Part shown: piece by piece, positions 1-4,660 of the stretch
Layout of the letters: every line of letters begins with the position of its first letter
Numbering within the stretch: the first letter of the stretch is position 1
NCBI GenBank assembly: GCA_013331225.1
Contig: DUGV01000236.1
Location: 1-5,279, forward strand
DNA: 5,279 nucleotides
Direction of reading: 5' to 3'
DNA from: Methanolinea sp.
Lineage (GTDB): Archaea > Halobacteriota > Methanomicrobia > Methanomicrobiales > Methanospirillaceae
Position numbers and translations under genes: made by a program
Notes under the pieces: generated by a model
What the model was told of the DNA's origin: nothing
Database searches by the model: none
Seen by the model: only the letters and a program-made list of their open reading frames with translations

Positions 1-549
1 TACAAGATCCTCAAGATGAAGCGCGATGGACTGATCCTGGAATTTTTCAAGATCCTGGCAAACGCAAAGGACAGCCGTGGCGAACTCCTCAGGAAGTACG
101 AGCGGGCAGCCGAGATGATGGCCCTCGCCAATACGGTCGAGGGAGCCATCGGGGTGAAATCCGCTGCATTCTCCGTCAAGGAAGTGCCGGAGGTTCACCT
201 CAAGAGCAAGAATATTATGGGGGTTGTCGTCCCCCAGATCGATTCGAACAAAGTCAGGAAGAGCGTTATCGACCGCGGTTACGGGGTGCTCGGCACCTCG
301 ACCGTCATCGACGAGACCGCTTCGGCCTTCGAGGAACTGGTGGAAGCCATCATCGAGAGTGCCGAGATCGAGACCACGATGAAGCGCCTGCTCGACGAGA
401 TCGAGAAGACCAAGCGCCGGGTCAACGCGCTCGAGTTCAAGGTCATCCCCGAGCTGACAGAGGCCCGGGACTTCATCAAGATGCGCCTTGACGAGATGGA
501 GCGGGAAGAACTCTTCCGTCTGAAGAAGATCAAGGCAAGGAACGTGTAG
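1..549 (+). CDS. atpD: A-type (archaeal V-like) ATP synthase subunit D, 5' end missing
   Basis: This subunit forms the central rotor shaft of the archaeal A1Ao ATP synthase. It turns inside the A3B3 head and couples ion flow through the membrane ring to ATP synthesis. The reading frame is open from the first base (Y-K-I-L-K-M-K-R-D-G-L), so the ATG at 16 is an internal methionine. About 25-30 N-terminal residues are missing, judging from the family's usual ~200-210 residues. Diagnostic stretches are LKMKRDGL at the start, KRRVNALEFKVIP near the middle of the C-terminal helix, and MEREELFRLKKIK near the C-terminus. The N- and C-terminal parts are highly charged and helical, as expected for the antiparallel coiled-coil shaft; the Gly/Val-rich middle (around GVVVPQI and GYGVLGTS) is the globular part. 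It ends 15 bases before pgk, so the two are probably co-transcribed. The rest of the atp operon presumably lies upstream. Family assignment is very secure. Confidence 0.96.
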   Translation, partial: YKILKMKRDGLILEFFKILANAKDSRGELLRKYERAAEMMALANTVEGAIGVKSAAFSVKEVPEVHLKSKNIMGVVVPQIDSNKVRKSVIDRGYGVLGTSTVIDETASAFEELVEAIIESAEIETTMKRLLDEIEKTKRRVNALEFKVIPELTEARDFIKMRLDEMEREELFRLKKIKARNV

Positions 550-550
550 G

Positions 551-557
551 GGGAGGG
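551..557 (+). promoter_or_regulatory. Shine-Dalgarno site for pgk
   Basis: GGGAGGG lies directly after the atpD stop codon and 7 bases before the GTG at 565. It supports that GTG as the start of pgk and indicates translation from an internal site of a longer transcript. No TATA box fits in the 15-base gap. Confidence 0.7.
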
Positions 558-564
558 AAAGAAG

Positions 565-1782
565 GTGCCCATCGGGACCTTGAAAGAGATAAAACCGGAG
601 GGAAAGACCATACTTCTCCGGTTGGACCTCAACTCCCCCATCGACCCCACCACCAGGCACATCCTTGATGACAAGCGTTTCCGCGAGCACCTCCCTACAA
701 TCCAGGCCCTCTCCCAGAGCAGGGTAGTGATTGTCACTCACCAGAGCCGGCCGGGAAAGAAGGACTTCACCACCCTGGAAGCTCATGCCGAGAGGCTGGA
801 GGCGCTCCTCCAGAGGAGAGTAAAGTACGTTGACGACATCTTTGGACAGTGCGCCCGCGATGCGGTCCGGAGCATGAAGAATGGCGATGTCCTCGTCCTC
901 GAAAACGTCAGGTTCAACGCCGAGGAGAACCTGACAGTCAAAGCCGAAGATGCACAGAAGTTATACCTCGTGAAGAAGCTCGCCCAGATGGGGGACTTTT
1001 TTGTAAACGACGCCTTCGGCACCGCTCACCGTTCACAGCCCACGATGGTGGGGCTCCCGATGGTCATGCGGTCGGTTGCAGGACTCCTGATGGAAAAGGA
1101 AGTTTCCACTCTCACGAGGGTTTTTCAGAACGCTCCCCGTCCCGTGTGCCTTGTGCTTGGCGGGACAAAGGTGGATGACTCGATCTCTGTCGCGGAGCAC
1201 ATGCTGAAAGGAAATACCGCAGACTTGATCATCGTGACCGGAGTGGTAGCCAACATATTCCTCTCGGCTTCCGGCTTCGATATCGGCAGGCCCTCCACCC
1301 AGCTGATCCAGCAGCTCAAGTACGAGGGCGAGATTGCGAGGGCCCGCGCACTCCTCTCTTCTTTCAAGGACAGGATTCTCCTCCCCGGGCACGTGGCGGT
1401 CAAGGAGAATGGAAAGAGGGCAGAGTATCCTGTCAACGCCATACCTGGAGAAGCCCCGGTCATGGATGCAGGAGTGGACTCGATCGCGCAGCTCTCCGGA
1501 GCCATCCGGAAATGCGGGACTGTCGTCTTCAACGGCCCTGCAGGTGTCTTCGAGGAGCCCGACTTTGCGACCGGGACCTACGAGCTCCTGCGGACCGCAT
1601 CAAAGGTCGAGTTCTCCATTATCGGCGGTGGCCATACTGCTGCAGTGGTCGAGAAGATGGGAATAGACCGGAACTTCACCCATATCTCCACCGGCGGCGG
1701 GGCATGCATCGAGTTTTTGACCGGAAAGAAGCTCCCTGCAGTGCAGGCGCTGGAGAGGTCCCGCGAGTTGTTCGGGGGATGA
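565..1782 (+). CDS. pgk: Phosphoglycerate kinase
   Basis: This is the cytosolic enzyme that interconverts 1,3-bisphosphoglycerate + ADP and 3-phosphoglycerate + ATP (EC 2.7.2.3). In methanogens the main flow is gluconeogenic. The 405-residue length is normal for the family, and the GTG start is fixed by the Shine-Dalgarno 7 bases upstream. N-domain substrate motifs are RLDLNSPID (19-27), matching the family signature R-x-D-x-N, then DDKRFREHLPTI (35-46), THQSRPG (58-64, in place of the SHLGRP seen in many bacteria), LENVRF (112-117) and NDAFGTAHR (148-156). C-domain nucleotide motifs are GGTKVDD (199-205), NGPAGVFE (323-330), GGGHT (354-358) and STGGGACIEFLTGK (375-388). The His in GGGHT replaces the Asp of bacterial and eukaryotic enzymes; I believe this is usual in archaeal PGKs but could not check it. 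It sits 15 bases behind atpD on the same strand, which suggests one operon. No frameshift or missing motif is seen. Confidence 0.97.
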   Translation: MPIGTLKEIKPEGKTILLRLDLNSPIDPTTRHILDDKRFREHLPTIQALSQSRVVIVTHQSRPGKKDFTTLEAHAERLEALLQRRVKYVDDIFGQCARDAVRSMKNGDVLVLENVRFNAEENLTVKAEDAQKLYLVKKLAQMGDFFVNDAFGTAHRSQPTMVGLPMVMRSVAGLLMEKEVSTLTRVFQNAPRPVCLVLGGTKVDDSISVAEHMLKGNTADLIIVTGVVANIFLSASGFDIGRPSTQLIQQLKYEGEIARARALLSSFKDRILLPGHVAVKENGKRAEYPVNAIPGEAPVMDAGVDSIAQLSGAIRKCGTVVFNGPAGVFEEPDFATGTYELLRTASKVEFSIIGGGHTAAVVEKMGIDRNFTHISTGGGACIEFLTGKKLPAVQALERSRELFGG

Positions 1783-1790
1783 AAACTCTG

Positions 1791-1800
1791 TTCTCTTTTT
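1791..1800 (+). terminator. Candidate T-rich terminator after pgk
   Basis: TTCTCTTTTT begins 8 bases after the pgk stop codon. Archaeal RNA polymerase often stops at such T-rich tracts without a hairpin, and none is evident here. The tract is short, so the call is tentative. Confidence 0.35.
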
Positions 1801-1893
1801 CGAAGTATATTCATTTCTCTAAAATACAACTGCCTTCGATACGCTTCTAATCTTTACAAATATGTCTTGTGAGGATATGGCCATTCCAAATGG

Positions 1894-1900
1894 TTTTATA
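1894..1900 (+). promoter_or_regulatory. TATA box for the first small secreted protein gene
   Basis: TTTTATA ends 24 bases before the ATG at 1924. With the usual archaeal spacing of about 22-27 bases from TATA box to start site, transcription would begin at or within a base or two of that ATG. There is no Shine-Dalgarno in GGGTTGAATAAATATTACGG or next to the ATG, which agrees with a leaderless mRNA. A second AT-rich run at 1906-1917 is too close to the gene to be its TATA box. Confidence 0.6.
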
Positions 1901-1923
1901 GGGTTGAATAAATATTACGGGTC

Positions 1924-2280
1924 ATGATGAATCCATATACACTCAAGGGAATCGGATCTATCTTCCTCATTTGCGCCTTTGTCGGATTCGGGCATATAAG
2001 TGGTTATGGGGCAGGTTTTTCTTCAACAAAAATATCGCCACAATTAAATGAGAAATTGACATCATTACAAAACCCGGCATCAACGGATACAAATATCATC
2101 AATTCTCTATCTGGCATAAAATCATTGATGGAACAGCCTGGAACACTTGGCGCCTTGATATCCGTGCGCCAAACTCGCGGCCTTATCTATGCATGCACCC
2201 CTATTGACGGAGGGGGCATATTCTGTAAATGGGTGTATCCTGATCCCGAAATCAGGGGTGACCAGTTGCGGGGTTTGTGA
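1924..2280 (+). CDS. Small secreted protein of unknown function, first of a pair
   Basis: I do not recognise this 118-residue protein. The N-terminus reads as a Sec signal peptide or anchor: a short polar start with K8, a hydrophobic core at about 9-25 (GIGSIFLICAFVGF), then a Gly/Ala region with possible cleavage near Y28-G29-A30. The mature part begins Ser-rich (SSTKISPQLNEKL, 33-45) and has two cysteines (C91, C101) around a Gly-rich turn, which could form a disulfide outside the cell. Its N-terminal half resembles the protein at 2780-3124 (shared MN, GSIF, SS..S.P.L.E); the C-terminal halves do not align. The start rests on a TATA box 24 bases upstream and no Shine-Dalgarno. The next codon is also ATG (1927) and would align better with the paralogue's MN start. 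DNA is visibly AT-richer than pgk, consistent with transfer or fast evolution. A real gene is likely but not certain. Confidence 0.65.
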   Translation: MMNPYTLKGIGSIFLICAFVGFGHISGYGAGFSSTKISPQLNEKLTSLQNPASTDTNIINSLSGIKSLMEQPGTLGALISVRQTRGLIYACTPIDGGGIFCKWVYPDPEIRGDQLRGL

Positions 2281-2318
2281 GGTAATATACATGCCGCCCT
2301 CCCCTCCGATGTTCCCGA

Positions 2319-2371
2319 GGCTCCGCCCTGCACCCTTGCGCAATCCCCAAATGCGATAGGGCTAGTGCTGG
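2319..2371 (+). repeat. Intergenic repeat core, copy A
   Basis: This core runs from GGCTCCGCCCTGCAC (2319-2333) to GTGCTGG (2365-2371). It shares with copy C that 15-base opening and a 19-base identical block (2343-2361 and 3442-3460). Internal pairing is possible between GCAC (2330-2333) and GTGC (2365-2368), plus a small GGC/GCC hairpin with a TCC loop at 2319-2327. The flank before it is degenerate, keeping only CGATG (2307-2312 region) of the segment that precedes copies B and C. It lies about 40 bases after the stop of the first secreted protein gene. Confidence 0.8.
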
Positions 2372-2418
2372 GAATAAACCAGAATCAGAGGTTTTCCAGT
2401 TTGCTCTTCTTGCAGACT

Positions 2419-2495
2419 ATCGTGTATCTGGGGAGGGGTTTGAGGAGGGGGATTGTCCCCTCCCCCCTACGCGAAAACCGCACTCCATACACGAT
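2419..2495. repeat. Nested inverted repeat with G-run/C-run hairpin, composite 1
   Basis: ATCGTGTAT (2419-2427) and ATACACGAT (2487-2495) are exact reverse complements. They enclose G-rich blocks that pair with one C-rich block in two mutually exclusive ways: GGAGGGG (2444-2450) with CCCCTCC (2457-2463) across a 6-base loop, or GGGGAGGGG (2430-2438) with CCCCTCCCC (2457-2465). The equivalent element in composite 2 is at 3515-3619. It could act as a transcript end structure, a processing signal or a cruciform; no T-tract follows directly. Confidence 0.7.
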
Positions 2496-2557
2496 GACGC
2501 TCCAGGGGCTCCGCCCCGCACGCTTGCGCGACCCCCCAATGCGATAGGGCCAGTGCT
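2475..2557 (+). repeat. Intergenic repeat core, copy B with 5' extension
   Basis: This is the most complete copy together with C. It begins AAACCGCACTCCA (13 bases identical to 3385-3397) and has a 22-base block (2481-2502) identical to 3605-3626 in copy D. The core then follows, with a perfect GGGGC-TCC-GCCCC hairpin at 2505-2517, GCAC (2518-2521) able to pair with GTGC (2553-2556), and GCGATAGGGCCAGTGCT at 2541-2557. It has the same orientation as copies A, C and D. Confidence 0.85.
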
Positions 2558-2751
2558 AAACACCAGGTAAAATCTAATCTGTCCCAGTGCAATCCTGCCC
2601 GCAGTATATCTCATTCACAAAACGCAAACCCTCTCTGAACGCGCTGTATATACCATTTCTTTTAACGCCGGATTAAAATATTTGAGACACGTGCTGTTTA
2701 TCGCGCCATATATCTGACAACTTCAGGGGAATAATCCTGTGAAAAGGTGTA
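2558..2751. other. Gene-free spacer with a degenerate repeat arm
   Basis: No coding signal is visible. TGCAATCCTGCCCGCAGTATATC at its core (2588-2610) aligns without gaps to 3495-3517 of composite 2, with 19 of 23 positions equal. This shows that copy B is also followed by the repeat's arm, but without the G/C hairpin. The sequence turns AT-rich after about 2640 on approach to the next promoter; AT-rich runs at 2648-2655 and 2674-2683 could be further weak promoter elements. Confidence 0.5.
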
Positions 2752-2760
2752 TATATAAAT
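2752..2760 (+). promoter_or_regulatory. TATA box for the second small secreted protein gene
   Basis: TATATAAAT lies in a long AT run (2750-2770), about 20-25 bases before the ATG at 2780. The predicted transcription start falls at the ATG, and CAAACCTAC just before it holds no Shine-Dalgarno, so the mRNA is probably leaderless. The element is close to the archaeal consensus and suggests strong expression, although the AT run blurs its exact position. Confidence 0.65.
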
Positions 2761-2779
2761 ATATTATATACAAACCTAC

Positions 2780-3124
2780 ATGAATCTCTCTAAACCTGGA
2801 ATTATCGGATCAATATTTTTCCTCATATCATTTTTGACTTTTTCAGCAGTCCCTGTCTATGCGGAAATGATTTCATCAAGGTCATCGACACCCCGACTGA
2901 GTGAAATAAGCAAGATGTCGGCAATTGAGAAGATGGCGGCAAATCCGTTCTCGAATGAGATATACATTCCCGATTTTGGGTATCACGATCAATATATTTC
3001 CCCCTGGGGGGCCGATGCATCAAAAAATTATGAAAGTAACGTCAAAGAGTTTGGTGAAGTGATAGCGTCATTCTTAATGCACAAGGGTAACTCGTATTCT
3101 GAATATCGCAGTATCATGCGATAA
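2780..3124 (+). CDS. Small secreted protein of unknown function, second of a pair
   Basis: I do not recognise this 114-residue protein. It has a clear Sec signal peptide: K5, a hydrophobic core at about 7-24 (GIIGSIFFLISFLTF), and V26-Y27-A28 before E29, a good signal peptidase I site. The mature protein is about 86 residues without cysteine. It starts Ser-rich (SSRSSTPRLSEI, 32-43), has an aromatic middle (YIPDFGYHDQYISPWG, 62-77) and ends in a likely helix (about 82-101) and a polar tail. The signal peptide and the Ser-rich segment align with the protein at 1924-2280; the rest does not. The start is set by the TATA box 20-25 bases upstream and the absence of a Shine-Dalgarno. The DNA is AT-rich like its sister gene and unlike the flanking metabolic genes. 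It may act outside the cell or at the cell surface; no function is claimed. Confidence 0.72.
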   Translation: MNLSKPGIIGSIFFLISFLTFSAVPVYAEMISSRSSTPRLSEISKMSAIEKMAANPFSNEIYIPDFGYHDQYISPWGADASKNYESNVKEFGEVIASFLMHKGNSYSEYRSIMR

Positions 3125-3125
3125 A

Positions 3126-3137
3126 ATGATTAATCAT
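3126..3137. repeat. 12-base perfect palindrome after the second secreted gene
   Basis: ATGATTAATCAT begins 2 bases after the TAA stop codon and is its own reverse complement. It could be a protein-binding site or a weak 3' end signal. No second copy was seen in the window, so chance is possible. Confidence 0.4.
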
Positions 3138-3384
3138 CCGCTGCCGTAATGAAGAGTCCCGATTATCGTTGACTTATCCGTTGCATATCCATTCACTAGC
3201 CCGATCTCATTCCTAATCCAGGCGGCCTGCACTTATTCCAGATGTTCCGATGCAGCTCTGTCATCAGGTTATTGCCTTGAATGGGATGGGTCGGTGAAGA
3301 AGGCCTCTCGCCCCGGGACCCGAAGGATTGAGATTTTCCTCTTACCCATGAGAGAGTCCAGTGAATCCTAATCGATAACTAACC
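3138..3384. other. Gene-free spacer without recognised content
   Basis: All forward frames carry early stops; the longest ATG-led reading starts (at 3149, 3244 and 3251) end within about 15 codons. I see no RNA gene, long inverted repeat or clear promoter. It separates the second secreted gene from repeat composite 2. Confidence 0.5.
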
Positions 3385-3470
3385 AAACCGCACTCCACCC
3401 ACGATTGTACTTCTCAGGGCTCCGCCCTGCACGCTTGCGCGATCCCCAAATGCGATAGGGCCAGTGCTGG
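3385..3470 (+). repeat. Intergenic repeat core, copy C with 5' extension
   Basis: The copy opens AAACCGCACTCCA as in copy B, followed by a variant of the ACACGATGACGCTC segment. The core is GGGC-TCC-GCCC (3417-3427), GCAC (3429-3432), a CGCTTGCG mini-palindrome (3432-3439), the 19-base block shared with copy A (3442-3460) and GTGCTGG (3464-3470). GCAC can pair with GTGC (3464-3467), giving the same fold as copies A and B. Confidence 0.85.
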
Positions 3471-3494
3471 AATCCTTTGTCGATCCTAACTCCA

Positions 3495-3619
3495 TGCAAC
3501 CCTGCCTGCAGGCTATCGTGGATCAGGGGGAGGTCCTGAGGGGGATTCTCCCCCTCCGGTCACAAGTTCCAGTTTAATCTGTTTCCACACTGAACACAAC
3601 CACACACTCCATACACGAT
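3495..3619. repeat. Repeat arm and nested inverted repeat with G/C hairpin, composite 2
   Basis: The arm at 3495-3517 contains the 8-base palindrome CCTGCAGG (3505-3512). ATCGTG (3515-3520) is the exact reverse complement of CACGAT (3614-3619). Between them GAGGGGG (3538-3544) pairs with CCCCCTC (3550-3556) across a 5-base loop. The order arm, hairpin, downstream core is the same as in composite 1, although the sequence between the hairpin and the next core has diverged. Confidence 0.7.
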
Positions 3620-3683
3620 GACGCTCTCGCGGCTTCGTCCCGACACTGTGGCATCCCCAAAATAAGATAAGGACAGTGCTGGG
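3605..3683 (+). repeat. Intergenic repeat core, copy D, degenerate
   Basis: The first 22 bases (3605-3626) are identical to copy B; after that the core has decayed. GGCTTCGTCC replaces GGCTCCGCCC, and only ATCCCCAAA and CAGTGCTGGG are kept well. CACTGT (3644-3649) and ACAGTG (3673-3678) form a 6-base stem at the place where the other copies pair GCAC with GTGC, so the fold may survive although the bases changed. Confidence 0.7.
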
Positions 3684-3690
3684 TGTGCAG

Positions 3691-3706
3691 AGAAAAAGAG
3701 AGAGAA
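3691..3706 (-). terminator. Candidate pyrimidine-rich terminator after the membrane protein gene
   Basis: Read on the minus strand this is TTCTCTCTCTTTTTCT, 10 bases after the TAG stop of the membrane protein gene. A T-rich tract without hairpin is the usual archaeal stop signal. It also marks the boundary with repeat copy D. Confidence 0.45.
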
Positions 3707-3716
3707 GGGGGAGGCC

Positions 3717-4190
3717 CTAATCCTCAACAACCGCCGCCCGGGAGGCCTGCGAGGACCGGGTAGAATGAGACTTCCTCCCATGGGCAGGCAGGCGGAACGC
3801 GCGCATGAAACTTCCAGGCTTTCCGAAGGAGACCATAATCGAAGGACTGCTGCTCCCCCGGCTCTTCGATCTCATCAGGTTGTAGGTTGCAACCGAAAAT
3901 ATCAGTGCGGTGATCATAAACAGGACAAGTCCAAAGAGGGTGGCAATGCCTGCAACAGTCATAATGCGGGTCCCGGGGACCAGCATGGCGGCACCCACGA
4001 TATACAGCGGCCAGTAGAATATCACTGCATACCTCGTGAACTCTCTTGGGCTCCAGATGCACCGCTCCCTCTCCTCTTCGTCCCCAACCGGGAACCTGTC
4101 AATCAGCATCCCCATGTGCACCAGTATGAGACTGGAGAAAAGGGAGAATATCCCCCCGAAGATTACGCCAAAGAACAGTATCTCGTGCAT
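3717..4190 (-). CDS. Three-helix membrane protein of unknown function
   Basis: I do not recognise this 157-residue protein. There are three likely membrane helices: about 4-27 (ILFFGVIFGGIFSLFSSLIL), 53-71 (around AVIFYWPLYIVGAAML) and 75-100 (IMTVAGIATLFGLVLFMITA). A charged loop (DRFPVGDEEERER, 31-43) lies between helices 1 and 2, and a basic, Ser-rich tail of about 50 residues (107-157) follows helix 3 and is probably disordered. The start is supported by GGAGG 9 bases upstream and a TATA box 40-47 bases upstream, both on the minus strand. Overlapping open frames in this area lack such signals and read as shadows. It is divergent from the RHH gene at 4345, 154 bases away. No catalytic or ligand motif is visible, so it could be an orphan membrane protein or a small subunit of an unknown complex. 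Confidence 0.75.
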   Translation of the reverse strand: MHEILFFGVIFGGIFSLFSSLILVHMGMLIDRFPVGDEEERERCIWSPREFTRYAVIFYWPLYIVGAAMLVPGTRIMTVAGIATLFGLVLFMITALIFSVATYNLMRSKSRGSSSPSIMVSFGKPGSFMRAFRLPAHGRKSHSTRSSQASRAAVVED

Positions 4191-4199
4191 GATTGTCTG

Positions 4200-4204
4200 C
4201 CTCC
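4200..4204 (-). promoter_or_regulatory. Shine-Dalgarno site for the membrane protein gene
   Basis: The minus strand reads GGAGG here, 9 bases before the ATG that begins at 4190. It decides this start and contrasts with the apparently leaderless genes on the plus strand. Confidence 0.65.
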
Positions 4205-4229
4205 ACTATATCACCATGGCAGGCGTTCC

Positions 4230-4237
4230 TATTTAAA
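4230..4237 (-). promoter_or_regulatory. TATA box for the membrane protein gene
   Basis: The minus strand reads TTTAAATA. At archaeal spacing the transcript would begin near 4206-4210, leaving a leader of about 16-20 bases that includes the Shine-Dalgarno. Confidence 0.5.
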
Positions 4238-4248
4238 GTATTCTTTAT

Positions 4249-4297
4249 GTAATACATAGGTAAAGTGTCGCCCAATTGGTATTTCAAAGGTAATACA
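4249..4297. promoter_or_regulatory. Candidate operator: paired GTAATACA motifs in the divergent region
   Basis: GTAATACA occurs at 4249-4256 and again at 4290-4297, 41 bases apart, close to four helical turns. The palindrome CCAATTGG (4272-4279) lies midway, and GTATT (4279-4283) forms an inverted repeat with AATAC (4292-4296). One copy lies just upstream of each of the two divergent TATA boxes. RHH proteins bind short repeated sites, so autoregulation and control of the membrane protein gene are plausible. This is inference from position and repetition only. Confidence 0.35.
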
Positions 4298-4311
4298 CAT
4301 TTTTTCGCAGC

Positions 4312-4320
4312 TTTTTTATA
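4312..4320 (+). promoter_or_regulatory. TATA box for the RHH gene
   Basis: TTTTTTATA ends 25 bases before the ATG at 4345, which places the transcription start at or next to the ATG. AGGA at 4341-4344 touches the ATG and is too close to serve as a normal Shine-Dalgarno, so a leaderless message is likely. Confidence 0.55.
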
Positions 4321-4344
4321 CGAAGGAACTCCATTTCATTAGGA

Positions 4345-4653
4345 ATGGTGGATAGGGGAAACAACAAACGGGGAGAGCGGGTGGCCATTTCTTACAAAAT
4401 GCCCCCAAATATCTACGAAAAAGTGAATAAACTGGTATACGAGGAGAAAAAGTTTTCAACCGTCTCTGACTGTATCACCCAAGCATTAATATATTTCGTC
4501 GACAATCAGAACGATGTGGGACAGTTCAAAGAGAACCTCCATGATTACCTCGCGTCCGAGGAAGGAAAGGATTTCATGAAGAAGATCATGAAAGACCTCC
4601 TGGTGGATGTACTGACCACCCAGCAGAAGATCGCTGCCGAAGAGCGCAGGTAA
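4345..4653 (+). CDS. Ribbon-helix-helix-like DNA-binding protein
   Basis: This 102-residue protein has the layout of a CopG/Arc-type ribbon-helix-helix regulator. A basic N-terminus (RGNNKRGER, 4-12) leads to a short strand (VAISYKM, 13-19), then helix A after the PP at 20-21 (PNIYEKVNKLVYEEK, 21-35), a turn (FSTVSD, 37-42) and helix B (SDCITQALIYFVDNQ, 41-55). In the family the strands of two subunits pair and enter the DNA major groove. The remaining 45 residues are a charged helical extension (ENLHDYLASEEGKDFMKKIM) that may mediate oligomerisation or effector contact. The start is set by the TATA box 25 bases upstream. It is divergent from a membrane protein gene, with GTAATACA repeats between them. 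An antitoxin role is the main alternative, but no toxin-like gene adjoins it. The fold call rests on pattern, not on an alignment. Confidence 0.72.
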   Translation: MVDRGNNKRGERVAISYKMPPNIYEKVNKLVYEEKKFSTVSDCITQALIYFVDNQNDVGQFKENLHDYLASEEGKDFMKKIMKDLLVDVLTTQQKIAAEERR

Positions 4654-4658
4654 TACCT
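4648..4658. repeat. AGGTAATACCT palindrome across the RHH stop codon
   Basis: The 11-base near-palindrome AGGTA-A-TACCT contains the TAA stop (4651-4653) and repeats the GTAATAC motif of the divergent region. It may be a further binding site or a coincidence. Confidence 0.3.
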
Positions 4659-4660
4659 AA

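Noticed and set aside
1033..1532. Minus-strand frames opposite pgk
   Set aside because: They are shadows of a highly conserved coding region, with no signals of their own.
2365..2547. Open reading frame of 60 codons across repeat composite 1
   Set aside because: It consists almost wholly of the G/C hairpin and repeat core B, the same sequence recurs in non-coding copies, it has an atypical Arg/Pro-rich product, and it has no promoter or Shine-Dalgarno.
2417..2614. Minus-strand open frame of 65 codons over the same repeat
   Set aside because: It is explained by GC-rich repeat sequence with few stops; the equivalent frame is not kept in composite 2.
2311..3683. CRISPR array
   Set aside because: The repeats are longer than CRISPR repeats, spaced irregularly by about 190-210 bases or more, differ from one another and have related rather than unique sequences between them.
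2311..3716. Insertion sequence remnant
   Set aside because: No transposase-like frame, terminal inverted repeats at the outer ends or target duplication could be seen; a small non-autonomous element remains possible but unproven.
3724..4062. Minus-strand open frame of 112 codons inside the membrane protein gene
   Set aside because: It is out of frame with the supported gene, lacks initiation signals and is Cys/Pro/His-rich as expected of a shadow frame.
3765..4259. Plus-strand open frame of 164 codons opposite the membrane protein gene
   Set aside because: Its product is rich in His, Pro, Cys and Gln without a domain pattern, whereas the minus strand gives a clear three-helix membrane protein with Shine-Dalgarno and TATA box.
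4345..4653. Antitoxin of a toxin-antitoxin pair
   Set aside because: RHH antitoxins normally overlap or adjoin a toxin gene on the same strand; the next plus-strand gene is adenine deaminase after about 190 bases, and the other neighbour is a divergent membrane protein.
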